NCBI GenBank assembly: GCA_964561005.1
Contig: CAZLNO010000015.1
Span: forward strand, 1-50,176
Length of the DNA: 50,176 nt
Origin: CAZLNO01 sp964561005
GTDB lineage: Bacteria; Pseudomonadota; Alphaproteobacteria; Kiloniellales; Rhodovibrionaceae
Direction of reading: 5' to 3'
Shown piece after piece: positions 43,081 to 50,176 of this stretch (its first letter is position 1; each line of letters starts with the position of its first letter). Both the position numbers and the translations under genes were made by a program. The notes under the pieces are model-generated. The model searched no databases and was not told where the DNA came from. It worked only from the letters and a program-made list of their open reading frames with translations.

Positions 43081-44391
43081 CTACTCGGCGGCCACCGCCT
43101 GGGCCGGTGTTCGGGACTGGGTCGTCTTGCGCGCGACGATGCGCCGCTCGACCTCCGGCCGGAAGTGCCGGATCAGGCCCTGGATCGGCCAGGCGGCCGC
43201 GTCGCCGAGCGCGCAGATGGTATGGCCCTCGACCTCCTTGGTCACGTCCCAGAGCTTGTCGATCTCCTCGATGTCGGCGCGGCCCTCGACCATGCGGGTC
43301 AGAACGCGCCACATCCAGCCGGTACCCTCGCGGCAGGGCGTGCACTGCCCGCAGCTCTCGTGCATATAGAACAGCGACAGCCGGGCGATCGCCGCCACGA
43401 TGTCGGTGGACTTGTCCATCACGATGACCGCCGCCGTGCCCAGACCGCTACGCACCTCCATGAGGGCGTCGAAGTCCATCAGGACGGAGTCGCAGGTCGG
43501 CTTTGGAATGCAGGGCACTGAGGAGCCGCCCGGAATCACGGCCAGCAGGTTGTCCCAGCCGCCGCGCACGCCGCCGGCATGCTTCTCGATGAGATCCTTC
43601 AGCGGGATGCTCATCGCTTCCTCGACGTTGCAGGGCTTGTTCACGTGACCGGAGATGCAAAACAGCTTGGTGCCGTGGTTCTTCGGTCGCCCGAGGCCCG
43701 TCCACCACTCCACTCCGCGGCGCAGGATCTCCGGCACCACGGCGATGGTCTCCACGTTGTTGACCGTGGTGGGACAGCCCCACAGGCCGATCTGCGCCGG
43801 GAAGGGCGGCTTGAGGCGCGGCATGCCCTTCTTGCCCTCAAGGCTCTCCAGCAGCCCGGTCTCCTCGCCGCAGATGTAGGCGCCAGCGCCGCGGTGCAGG
43901 TAGATGTCGAAGTCCCAGCCCGCCTTGCAGGCATCCTTGCCGATCAACCCCGCCTCGTAGGCCTCGTCGATGGCGTGCTGCAGGTGCCGCGACTCCAGCC
44001 AGAACTCGCCGCGGATATAGATGTACGCCGCGTTGGCGCCCATGGCGAAGCCGGCCACCAGGCAGCCCTCCAGGAGACGATGCGGGTCGTAGCGCATGAT
44101 CTCCCGGTCCTTGCAGGTCCCGGGCTCGGACTCGTCGGCGTTCACGACCAGGTAGTGCGGCCGGCCGTCGCTCTCCCTGGGCATGAAGCTCCACTTGATG
44201 CCCGCCGGAAAGCCGGCGCCGCCGCGCCCGCGCAGCTCGGCGTCCTTGACGCGCTGCAGCACGCCGTCGCGTCCCAGCTCCAGCATCGCCTTGGTGCCCG
44301 ACCAGACCCCACGCTTGCGCGCGCCTTCCAGGCGCCAGTCGAACTGCCCGTAGAGGTTCGTGAAGATGCGGTCCTTGTCCTGCAGCATCAT
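43081..44391 (-). CDS. nuoF: NADH-quinone oxidoreductase subunit F
   Basis: This 436-residue NADH-binding subunit of complex I holds FMN and the 4Fe-4S cluster N3. The glycine-rich FMN/NADH site is ELRGRGGAGFPAGIKW, with NADESEPGTCKDREIM and GAGAYICGEETGLLESLEG. The cluster ligands are in ESCGQCTPCREGTGW plus a later cysteine (TICALGDAAAWP). The start overlaps the nuoE stop (ATGA). Confidence 0.98.
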   Translation of the reverse strand: MMLQDKDRIFTNLYGQFDWRLEGARKRGVWSGTKAMLELGRDGVLQRVKDAELRGRGGAGFPAGIKWSFMPRESDGRPHYLVVNADESEPGTCKDREIMRYDPHRLLEGCLVAGFAMGANAAYIYIRGEFWLESRHLQHAIDEAYEAGLIGKDACKAGWDFDIYLHRGAGAYICGEETGLLESLEGKKGMPRLKPPFPAQIGLWGCPTTVNNVETIAVVPEILRRGVEWWTGLGRPKNHGTKLFCISGHVNKPCNVEEAMSIPLKDLIEKHAGGVRGGWDNLLAVIPGGSSVPCIPKPTCDSVLMDFDALMEVRSGLGTAAVIVMDKSTDIVAAIARLSLFYMHESCGQCTPCREGTGWMWRVLTRMVEGRADIEEIDKLWDVTKEVEGHTICALGDAAAWPIQGLIRHFRPEVERRIVARKTTQSRTPAQAVAAE

Positions 44392-45140
44392 TGGCTGCCT
44401 CCACCCTTGTCGGATGCCCCGCCCTGCGACTCGGCGGCCTCGGCCTCGCGCGCCTTGCGCACCTCCTCCGGCAGCGCCCCGGCGCCGTCGCCGAAGGGAT
44501 AGCCCGGAGCCCCGGTCTCGCCCACCTCGGTCAGCGTCCGCGGACCGCCCTCGGGCTCCGAGCCACGGCGACCCTGTTGCGAGCCGATCGGCACCTCCTT
44601 GCCGGCGCGCAGGTCGTCAAGGAGTTGCCCCAGGATGTCCGGCGTCAGGTCCTCGTAGTACCAGTCGTTGATCTGCACCATCGGCGCGTTGCAGCAGGCG
44701 CCCAGGCACTCCACCTCGCGGAAGGAGAACTTGCCGTCCTCGGTCACCTCGCCGGGCCCGACCCGCAGCTTCTCGCGCACCGTTTGGATGAGGTCGTCGG
44801 CGCCGCGCAGCCAGCACGGCGTGGTGCGGCAGACCTGCACGAAGTACTCGCCCACCGCCTGGTGGTTGAACATCGAATAGAAGTGCGCGACCTCGTACAC
44901 CCGGATGGGCGCCATCTCCAGGATGTTCGCCACGTACTCGATGGCCTCGCGCGTCAGGTAGTTGCCGTTCTGCTTCTGCGCGATCCAGAGCAACGGCAGC
45001 ACGGCGCTCGCCTTGCGGTCCTCGGGATACTTGGCCAGATGCTTGCGCGCCTCCGCCCAGTTTTCCTCGGTGAATTCAAAGTCCCCGGTCCGGGGCTCGG
45101 GATGGCTGCTGACCTTCGGGTGGGTCGTGACGCCGTTCAT
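44388..45140 (-). CDS. nuoE: NADH-quinone oxidoreductase subunit E, with long C-terminal tail
   Basis: This 250-residue, thioredoxin-like subunit of complex I carries the 2Fe-2S cluster N1a, bound by CRTTPCWLRGADD and VECLGACCNAPMVQIND. The N-terminal helical domain begins FEFTEENWAEARKHLAKYP. After about residue 178 comes a 70-residue tail rich in G, E, P and A (SEPEGGPRTLTEVGETG, then AREAEAAESQGGASDKGG), making it much longer than E. coli NuoE (166). Such tails are known in alphaproteobacterial NuoE proteins. It overlaps nuoD by four bases. Confidence 0.96.
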   Translation of the reverse strand: MNGVTTHPKVSSHPEPRTGDFEFTEENWAEARKHLAKYPEDRKASAVLPLLWIAQKQNGNYLTREAIEYVANILEMAPIRVYEVAHFYSMFNHQAVGEYFVQVCRTTPCWLRGADDLIQTVREKLRVGPGEVTEDGKFSFREVECLGACCNAPMVQINDWYYEDLTPDILGQLLDDLRAGKEVPIGSQQGRRGSEPEGGPRTLTEVGETGAPGYPFGDGAGALPEEVRKAREAEAAESQGGASDKGGGSQ

Positions 45141-46315
45141 CGATCGATCTCCCCGAAGACAATGTCCATGGAGCCAAGGATCGCCACGCTGTCCGCAAGC
45201 ATGTGGCCGCGGCACATGAAGTCCATGCCCTGCAGATGGGCGAATCCCGGCGCGCGGATATGGCACTTGTACGGCCGGTTGCTGCCGTCGGCGACCAGAT
45301 AGACGCCGAACTCGCCCTTGGGCGCCTCGACGACGGCGTAGGTTTCGCCCGGCGGCACGTGGTAGCCCTCCGTGTACAGCTTGAAATGATGGATCAGCGC
45401 CTCCATCGAGCGCTTCATCTCGCTGCGCAGTGGCGGCGTGACCTTCTGGTCGTCGGCACGCACAGGGCCTTCCGGCATCTTTTCCAGGCACTGCCGCATG
45501 ATGCGCAGCGACTGCCGCATCTCTTCCATGCGGATGAGATAGCGGTCGAAGCAGTCACCGTTCTTGCCCACCGGGATGTCGAAGTCGATCTCGTCGTAGA
45601 CCTCGTAGGGCTGCGCCTTGCGCAGATCCCAGGGCAGGCCGGTGGAGCGCAGCATCGGTCCGGTGAACCCCCAGTCCAGCGCCTCCTCCTGCGTGATCAC
45701 GCCGATGTCGACGGAGCGCTGACGGTAGATCCGGTTCTCGGTCAGCAGGTCCTCGATGTCGTCGATCACCTGCGGGAAACTGTCGCAGAACGCCAGGATG
45801 TCGTCGGCCAGGCCGGCCGGCATGTCACGTGTCACGCCGCCGGGCCGCAGATAGCCGGCGTGCATGCGCGCCCCCGACACCCGTTCGTAGAACTCCATGA
45901 GCTTCTCGCGCTCCTCGAACCCCCACAGCAAGGGGGTCATCGCGCCGACATCGAAGGCATAGGTCGTGACGTTCAGGAGATGATTGAGGATGCGGGTGAT
46001 CTCGTCGAACAGCACGCGAATGAACTTCGCCCGGCGCGGGACCTCCAGCCCCAGCAGGTTCTCCACGGCCAGGGCGAAGGCGTGCTCCTGCGCCATCGGC
46101 GAGACGTAGTCCAGGCGGTCGAAGTAGTGCACGGCCTGGAGGTAGGTCTTGTACTCGATCAGCTTCTCGGTGCCGGGCGGCACCTGGCCGATATGCGGAT
46201 CGACGCGCTCGATGACCTCGCCGTCCATCTCCAGAACCATGCGCAGCACGCCGTGGGCAGCCGGGTGCTGCGGCCCGAAGTTCAGCGTCAGCGGTTTGAT
46301 CGTAGCTTCGGCCAT
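45137..46315 (-). CDS. nuoD: NADH-quinone oxidoreductase subunit D
   Basis: This 392-residue subunit of complex I is related to NiFe-hydrogenase large subunits and forms much of the quinone site. The N-terminal LNFGPQHPAAHGVLRMVLEM holds the quinone-site histidine, and later MRSTGLPWDLRKAQPYEVY and HIRAPGFAHLQGMDFMCRG are typical. It is one base after nuoC, so the two are separate genes here, not the nuoCD fusion of E. coli. Confidence 0.98.
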   Translation of the reverse strand: MAEATIKPLTLNFGPQHPAAHGVLRMVLEMDGEVIERVDPHIGQVPPGTEKLIEYKTYLQAVHYFDRLDYVSPMAQEHAFALAVENLLGLEVPRRAKFIRVLFDEITRILNHLLNVTTYAFDVGAMTPLLWGFEEREKLMEFYERVSGARMHAGYLRPGGVTRDMPAGLADDILAFCDSFPQVIDDIEDLLTENRIYRQRSVDIGVITQEEALDWGFTGPMLRSTGLPWDLRKAQPYEVYDEIDFDIPVGKNGDCFDRYLIRMEEMRQSLRIMRQCLEKMPEGPVRADDQKVTPPLRSEMKRSMEALIHHFKLYTEGYHVPPGETYAVVEAPKGEFGVYLVADGSNRPYKCHIRAPGFAHLQGMDFMCRGHMLADSVAILGSMDIVFGEIDR

Positions 46316-46316
46316 G

Positions 46317-46943
46317 TCAGCTCTTGGTCTCCTCGTTCGAGGACCCTGCCTTCTCGTCGCCCGGCAGGTGCAGCATGCCTTCCCAGGGGCTCATGAAGTC
46401 GAAGTGGCGGAACTCCTGGGTGAGCTTGACCGGCTCATAGACGACGCGCTTTTCGTCCTCGTCGTAGCGCACCTCGACGAAGCCTGTCAGCGGGAAGTCC
46501 TTGCGCAAGGGATGCCCCTCGAAGCCGTAGTCGGTGAGGATGCGCCGCAGGTCGGGATGATTGGCGAAAAACACGCCGTAAAGGTCCCAGACCTCCCGCT
46601 CGAACCAGCCGGCGGCGCTGTAGACTCCGGTCACCGAGTCGACCGGGGTCTCCTCGCCCGCCGGCAGCTTGACCCGGACCCGCTGGTTCTGCTTGGGCGA
46701 GAGCAGGTGGTAGACCACCTCGAAGCGCTCGTCCCGCTCCGGATAGTCGACGCCCGTGATGTCGACAAGCTGCTTGAAGTGGCAGTTCTGGTCGTCGCGC
46801 AGGAAGGTCAGCACCTTCATCACCGACGGCCGGGTGATTTGCACCGTCAACTCGCCATACGCGACCCGTGTGCCGGTTACCTCGTCGGGCAAGGCGCTTG
46901 CGATGTAATCGCCGAGGTCCTTCAGCGCTTGAATATCGGCCAT
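46317..46943 (-). CDS. nuoC: NADH-quinone oxidoreductase subunit C
   Basis: This 208-residue peripheral-arm subunit of complex I (30 kDa family) is recognised by LVDITGVDYPERDERFEVVY, AGWFEREVWDLYGVFFANHP and the ending EFRHFDFMSPWEGM. A charged tail (GDEKAGSSNEETKS) closes it. The ATG at 46943 gives a typical N-terminus. It lies 74 bases after nuoB. Confidence 0.97.
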   Translation of the reverse strand: MADIQALKDLGDYIASALPDEVTGTRVAYGELTVQITRPSVMKVLTFLRDDQNCHFKQLVDITGVDYPERDERFEVVYHLLSPKQNQRVRVKLPAGEETPVDSVTGVYSAAGWFEREVWDLYGVFFANHPDLRRILTDYGFEGHPLRKDFPLTGFVEVRYDEDEKRVVYEPVKLTQEFRHFDFMSPWEGMLHLPGDEKAGSSNEETKS

Positions 46944-47017
46944 GGCAATCTCCACGCGACACGGCGGCGCGCCGACCTCCACGAGTCGAGCGCGGAGCGG
47001 CGGGCGCGCCGCGGGTG

Positions 47018-47575
47018 TCAGTGACGTTCGAGGTGGGCCTCGCGGCGAATCTTCTTCCGGAGCTGCAGCACGCCGTAGAGCAAGGCCTCGGCGGTCGGCG
47101 GGCAGCCAGGGACATAGATATCGACCGGGACGACACGGTCGCAGCCGCGGACGACGGAATAGGAATAGTGGTAATAGCCGCCGCCGTTGGCGCAGGACCC
47201 CATCGAGATCACCCATCGGGGCTCGGGCATCTGGTCGTAGACCTTGCGCAGGGCGGGGGCCATCTTGTTGCACAGCGTACCGGCCACGATCATCACGTCG
47301 GACTGCCGCGGGCTGGCCATGAAGACCGAGCCGAAGCGGTCCATGTCGTAACGGCTGCAGGCCGTGTGCATCATTTCCACGGCACAGCACGCCAGTCCGA
47401 AGGTCATCGGCCACATCGAGCCGGAACGCGCCCAGGCCGCCAGCTTGTCGAGCTGCGCGACCACGAAACCCTTGTCGGTCAGATCGGCGTTGAGACCCTT
47501 CACGACCTGCTCGTGGTCCACGCCGGTGAGCGGCGCGTTCGCACCGGCGCCGCGCTCGGGTGTGGTCACTCCCAT
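47018..47575 (-). CDS. nuoB: NADH-quinone oxidoreductase subunit B
   Basis: This 185-residue subunit of complex I binds the terminal 4Fe-4S cluster N2. The tandem cysteines are in FGLACCAVEMMHTACSRYD, followed by MGSCANGGGYYHYSYSVVRG and YVPGCPPTAEALLYGVL. The ATG at 47575 is preferred; a GTG at 47596 would add seven residues. It overlaps nuoA by ten bases. Confidence 0.98.
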   Translation of the reverse strand: MGVTTPERGAGANAPLTGVDHEQVVKGLNADLTDKGFVVAQLDKLAAWARSGSMWPMTFGLACCAVEMMHTACSRYDMDRFGSVFMASPRQSDVMIVAGTLCNKMAPALRKVYDQMPEPRWVISMGSCANGGGYYHYSYSVVRGCDRVVPVDIYVPGCPPTAEALLYGVLQLRKKIRREAHLERH

Positions 47576-47931
47576 TCCAGCGCCCCTTTCTTCCACTCGT
47601 AGATGAAGCCGATGGTGAGGATGCCCAGGAAGATCACCATCGACCAGAAACCGAAGGCGCCGATTTCCCCCAGCGACACGGCCCAGGGGAACAGGAAGGC
47701 AACCTCCAGGTCGAAGATGATGAAGAGAATCGACACAAGGTAGAATCGGACATCAAAGCGGCTGCGCGCGTCGTCAAACGCCTCGAAGCCGCACTCGTAC
47801 GCCGAGACCTTTTCCGGATCCGGGCGCTGGCGGGCGAGGATGTAGGAGGCCAACACCATCAGACCGGCCAGCCCGATGGCAACGCCAAAAAAGATCAGAA
47901 TCGGCAGATATTCCTGCAGAAGGCTGTCCAT
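47566..47931 (-). CDS. nuoA: NADH-quinone oxidoreductase subunit A
   Basis: This 121-residue, three-helix membrane subunit of complex I is the first gene of the nuo operon. It has the conserved KVSAYECGFEAFDDARSRF loop with the switch cysteine and RFYLVSILFIIFDLEVAFLF in helix 2. A promoter-like element lies 34 bases upstream of its ATG. Confidence 0.98.
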   Translation of the reverse strand: MDSLLQEYLPILIFFGVAIGLAGLMVLASYILARQRPDPEKVSAYECGFEAFDDARSRFDVRFYLVSILFIIFDLEVAFLFPWAVSLGEIGAFGFWSMVIFLGILTIGFIYEWKKGALEWE

Positions 47932-47964
47932 GTCGGGTCGTCCTCACTGCCGTTCGCGCCGGGG

Positions 47965-47993
47965 CGTATAGCACGTCGCACCGCCCTCGTCAG
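47965..47993 (-). promoter_or_regulatory. Putative promoter of the nuo operon
   Basis: On the minus strand CTGACG (47988-47993) and TATACG (47965-47970) are 17 bases apart, giving a short leader to nuoA at 47931. No FNR or other regulator site is obvious to the eye. Confidence 0.45.
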
Positions 47994-48172
47994 GTCGTTT
48001 TGCAGGGCGATAACGACTTTGGCGCAGCCCCGCGCGCGAGACAACCATTCTAGACCTAGCCCTTTGCGGCCCATTGAAAAGGTCGCACACGTCGGTTCGC
48101 GGCCGTGTGCCGGCCTCGCAATCAATTGAACCGGGAATGAGGGACCGTGGCACGGTCGTTCGGGCGGAGGGA

Positions 48173-48249
48173 TGGCGGGAGTGACGGGACTCGAACCCGC
48201 GGCCTCTGGCGTGACAGGCCAGCGCTCTAACCTACTGAGCTACACCCCC
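48173..48249 (-). tRNA. tRNA-Asp (anticodon GTC), CCA encoded
   Basis: The minus strand folds into a full cloverleaf. The acceptor GGGGGTG pairs with CACTCCC (one G-U pair), followed by the D arm GCTCAGTAGGTTAGAGC. The anticodon arm is CTGGC-CTGTCAC-GCCAG with GTC, and the T arm is GCGGG-TTCGAGT-CCCGT. The discriminator is G, as expected for Asp, and the 3' CCA is encoded. Length is 77 bases. Confidence 0.97.
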
Positions 48250-48298
48250 GCGTGCCGTTGTCTCGGGAACTCCGGGGCCCCTCGAAGCGGGTGGCCGT

Positions 48299-48327
48299 CA
48301 TGTACGCCACGGCCGCGCCCCTGTCAA
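48299..48327 (-). promoter_or_regulatory. Promoter of tRNA-Asp
   Basis: On the minus strand a perfect TTGACA (48322-48327) and TACATG (48299-48304) are 17 bases apart, about 50 bases before the mature tRNA 5' end at 48249. This is the best -35 box seen in the window. Confidence 0.65.
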
Positions 48328-48532
48328 GCCGGACACCCGGCCATTTTTCGAGCGTCATTCGACCCGGGGCGAACGGGCCGCGACAAGCTACGAGCCCGCC
48401 GGGCGGCACGCTCGACCACACCCGCCGGATCACTTGTCCCACAGACGCTCACGCGCTCCCGGATCGCCGAGGCGAGCACAATTGCCGTGACCCCCCCTTT
48501 TAGGCGCCGAACAATTGGACGCCACCGGCCCA

Positions 48533-48552
48533 CCACGACTCTTGAGTCGTGG
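48533..48552. repeat. Perfect 20-base palindrome
   Basis: CCACGACTC (48533-48541) and GAGTCGTGG (48544-48552) flank two T bases. With a four-base loop it makes an eight-base-pair stem. No T-run follows on either strand, so it may be a factor-independent stop for the tRNA-Val transcript, or a protein-binding site. Confidence 0.5.
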
Positions 48553-48695
48553 CGCGTTGAGCCGGCGCACGCGGGTTAGCCTCGAATCGCCAGCCGAATC
48601 CGCCATGTTGTCCCGCTCGGAGGCTGGCGAATTTCGCGCACTGACGCACTCCCCCACACGTTGGGGCCTACAACACCGGCCCGGAATCCGCCGGC

Positions 48696-48771
48696 TGGTG
48701 GGCGGTGGAGGATTCGAACCTCCGACCTTCTGGGTGTAAACCAGACGCTCTCCCGCCTGAGCTAACCGCCC
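48696..48771 (-). tRNA. tRNA-Val (anticodon TAC), CCA encoded
   Basis: The minus strand gives a 76-base cloverleaf. The acceptor GGGCGGT pairs with ACCGCCC, followed by the D arm GCTCAGGCGGGAGAGC. The anticodon arm is TCTGG-TTTACAC-CCAGA with TAC, and the T arm is GGAGG-TTCGAAT-CCTCC. The discriminator is A and the CCA is encoded. It lies about 100 bases downstream of the HU gene, as in many alphaproteobacteria. Confidence 0.97.
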
Positions 48772-48822
48772 GCTCCGGCGTGAGCCTTGCCCACGCCGAG
48801 GGTCGTCAAGTCCAACGAAGAG

Positions 48823-48852
48823 CCGGCCGCCAGAGAACGCCTTGGCGGCCGG
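48823..48852 (-). terminator. Terminator of the HU gene
   Basis: CCGGCCGCCA and TGGCGGCCGG form a perfect 10-base-pair stem (48823-48832 with 48843-48852) around a ten-base loop, 24 bases after the HU stop codon. On the minus strand CTCTTCG follows, a weak U-tract. Confidence 0.7.
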
Positions 48853-48875
48853 TCCAACCGTCACCGACAGCGAGC

Positions 48876-49148
48876 CTAGTTCACCGCGTCTTTCAGGGCC
48901 TTGCCGGCCTTGAACTTCGGCTGCTTCGTCTCCGGGATCGTGATGCGCTCACCCGTCCGCGGGTTGCGGCCCTCTGAAGAGGCTCGGGTGGTGACCGCGA
49001 AGGTGCCGAATCCGACCAAACGAACCTCATCGCCCTGCTTCAGCGAAGTGGTGATCTCGTCGAAGACGCTGTCGACCGCTTTCGCAGTATCAGCCTTACT
49101 GAGTCCAGTCTTCTTGGAAACAGCGTCAATAAGCTCATTCTTGTTCAC
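48876..49148 (-). CDS. hupB: DNA-binding protein HU
   Basis: This 90-residue histone-like protein dimerises, bends DNA and compacts the nucleoid. The N-terminal helices begin MNKNELIDAVSKKTGLSKAD. The core is VRLVGFGTFAVTTRA, and the DNA-intercalating arm is GRNPRTGERITIPE with the conserved proline. The last strand is KPKFKAGKALKDAVN-like. The start codon is GTG at 49148 with a GGGGGG site upstream. It has its own strong promoter. In related genomes lon usually lies directly upstream, but not here. Confidence 0.97.
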   Translation of the reverse strand: MNKNELIDAVSKKTGLSKADTAKAVDSVFDEITTSLKQGDEVRLVGFGTFAVTTRASSEGRNPRTGERITIPETKQPKFKAGKALKDAVN

Positions 49149-49217
49149 TGCAAACCCCCCAGATGTTCTTCAGAAAGAACCTGCCATCCACGTATCACCG
49201 CTCTGACTGGAGGGCGC

Positions 49218-49246
49218 AGTGTAAAGCCGCGCCGGCCAAGCGTCAA
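49218..49246 (-). promoter_or_regulatory. Promoter of the HU gene
   Basis: On the minus strand TTGACG (49241-49246) and TACACT (49218-49223) are separated by 17 bases, giving a leader of about 63 bases to the GTG start. Both boxes are close to consensus, fitting a highly expressed gene. Confidence 0.65.
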
Positions 49247-49389
49247 TGCGATATAGCGCAGAAATCCGGGGAAAAGCCCAATTATGAGCCTACAAACCAT
49301 CAGGTAGGCCCAGGAAAGTAAATATGTGTTTCAAATTCAAGCCGTATTCAACAGTCGCGACTCCAGGCGACGATCGGACTCTGGATGCG

Positions 49390-49412
49390 GGCCCCCTCCT
49401 TCAGCGGGGGCC
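49390..49412 (-). terminator. Hairpin downstream of clpX
   Basis: GGCCCCC (49390-49396) pairs with GGGGGCC (49406-49412). It lies about 150 bases after the clpX stop codon in the direction of transcription. No U-tract follows on the minus strand, while TTGTGC follows on the plus strand. Confidence 0.5.
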
Positions 49413-49565
49413 TTGTGCTAACGGCCTGGCACTGTCCGGCGAAAGCCAAATGCCGCGCCCGCTTCGGGGCCATCTGGCGGGCAATCGCGGGGAGATGACC
49501 ACCGACCTTTCGCGGTCTCGGGCTGATGCGGGGTTGAATGCAACGGAGGCCGTCCGCGCCGCCCA

Positions 49566-50176
49566 TCAGGCGCTGCTGCCGACGTCCTCCCGACGGTCGG
49601 TGTAGATGTAAAGCGGCCGAGAGCGTCCTTCGACGACTTCCCGGTTAATGACCATCTCCTCGACCGATTCGAGCCCCGGCAATTCGAACATCGGTTCGAG
49701 CAGAATGCTCTCCATGATCGAGCGCAGTCCGCGCGCGCCGGTCTTGCGCGCGATCGCCTTTTCCGCGATCGCCTTGAGCGCGTCGTCCGTGAACTCCAGG
49801 TTCACGCTCTCCATCTCGAACAGCCGCTGGTACTGCTTGACCAGGGCGTTCTTGGGCTTGGTCAGGATATCGATCAGCGCCGCCTCGTCGAGGTCGTTCA
49901 GCGTGGCCAGCACCGGCACGCGGCCCACGAATTCGGGGATCAGCCCGAACTTCAGCAGGTCCTCCGGCTCCACGTCGCGCAGGATCTCGCCCGTGGCCCG
50001 CTCCTCGGGGGCCCGCACGTCGGCGCCGAAGCCGATCGAGGAGCCTTGATGCCGCTGCGAAATGATCTTCTCCAGCCCGGCAAACGCGCCGCCGCAAATG
50101 AACAGGATGTTCGTCGTGTCGACCTGCAGGAATTCCTGCTGCGGATGCTTGCGCCCGCCCTGCGGCGGCACCGAGG
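49566..50176 (-). CDS. clpX: ATP-dependent Clp protease ATP-binding subunit ClpX, C-terminal part
   Basis: About 203 codons of ClpX are visible; the 5' end lies beyond the window. ClpX is the AAA+ unfoldase that feeds ClpP. Seen here are VPPQGGRKHPQQEFLQVDTT (pore-loop 2 region and Walker B neighbourhood), NILFICGGAFAGLEKII, the IGF loop QGSSIGFGADV for ClpP docking, FGLIPEFVGRVPV with sensor 1/arginine-finger region, and KTGARGLRSIMESILLEPMF with sensor 2. The N-terminal zinc domain is outside the window. The stop at 49566 is intact. Confidence 0.97.
   Translation of the reverse strand, partial: SVPPQGGRKHPQQEFLQVDTTNILFICGGAFAGLEKIISQRHQGSSIGFGADVRAPEERATGEILRDVEPEDLLKFGLIPEFVGRVPVLATLNDLDEAALIDILTKPKNALVKQYQRLFEMESVNLEFTDDALKAIAEKAIARKTGARGLRSIMESILLEPMFELPGLESVEEMVINREVVEGRSRPLYIYTDRREDVGSSA

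Larger units (their letters stand above)
48250..48695. other. 446-base spacer between tRNA-Asp and tRNA-Val
   Basis: No convincing gene is seen. The spacer holds the tRNA-Asp promoter, a perfect inverted repeat CCACGACTC/GAGTCGTGG at 48533-48552, and a second inverted repeat TCGCCAGCC (48587-48595) with GGCTGGCGA (48622-48630). Open frames crossing it lack ribosome sites and family-like sequence. Confidence 0.6.
49149..49565. other. 417-base spacer between clpX and HU, no lon
   Basis: This spacer holds the HU promoter and a hairpin at 49390-49412 (GGCCCCC with GGGGGCC, nine-base loop) that may end clpX transcription. I see no lon fragment or other gene; the small frames here lack plausible starts. 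Confidence 0.65.

Noticed and set aside
48227..48864. Small frames in the tRNA region that read through tRNA-Asp or tRNA-Val
   Set aside because: They translate tRNA genes and spacers; none has a ribosome site or family-like sequence.
49324..49605. Plus-strand frame of 93 codons between HU and clpX, considered as a lon remnant or new gene
   Set aside because: It is on the wrong strand for lon, shows no Lon motif and overlaps the end of clpX.
1..50176. Search for CRISPR arrays, insertion sequences, prophage genes, toxin-antitoxin or restriction genes
   Set aside because: No regular direct repeats, transposase, integrase or phage protein was seen by eye in any frame.

Overview
This GC-rich window reads as chromosome from an alphaproteobacterium, most likely from a Rhodospirillales-like lineage. 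The evidence is the gene order rpsB-tsf-pyrH-frr-uppS-cdsA-dxr-rseP-bamA-skp-lpxD-fabZ-lpxA-lpxI-lpxB, LpxI in place of LpxH, a short ProS without an editing domain, RNase J, a DUF1467 gene, and a 14-gene nuoA-N operon with tRNA-Asp, tRNA-Val, HU and ClpX upstream. It is a scaffolded draft: a run of exactly 100 N (32938-33037) cuts birA.

Layout. 1-1976 (+ strand): the end of gltX, then gltA. 1996-16417 (- strand): a nearly unbroken run from rpsB down to lpxB, many genes overlapping by a few bases. It joins translation (S2, EF-Ts, RRF), UMP kinase, undecaprenyl-PP and CDP-diacylglycerol synthesis, the first committed MEP step (Dxr), site-2 protease RseP, outer-membrane assembly (BamA, Skp) and lipid A synthesis (LpxD, FabZ, LpxA, LpxI, LpxB). 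This is an envelope-biogenesis operon. 16603-20094 (-): dnaE. 20231-20974 (+): an orphan periplasmic solute-binding protein. 20958-24251 (-): lolD, lolC, proS. 24370-26210 (-): an accessory pair, a small periplasmic protein and a DUF4214/zinc-metallopeptidase protein. 26399-27697 (+): an NCS2 purine permease, followed by a strong hairpin. 27875-33413 (-): DUF1467, mce, an SLC13/RCK permease, rnj, coaX and partial birA. 33410-47931 (-): the complete complex I operon nuoA-N. 48173-49148 (-): tRNA-Asp, tRNA-Val and HU. 49566 to the end (-): the 3' part of clpX.

Most of the window is core genome. The accessory insertions into an otherwise conserved order are the solute-binding protein between dnaE and lolD, the metallopeptidase pair plus purine permease between proS and DUF1467, and the SLC13/RCK permease between mce and rnj. 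lon, usually found between clpX and the HU gene in alphaproteobacteria, is absent from that position. I found no CRISPR array, insertion sequence, prophage or obvious defence system. The best candidates for something undescribed are the DUF4214 metallopeptidase with its neighbour, and a possible small RNA at about 27727-27862.
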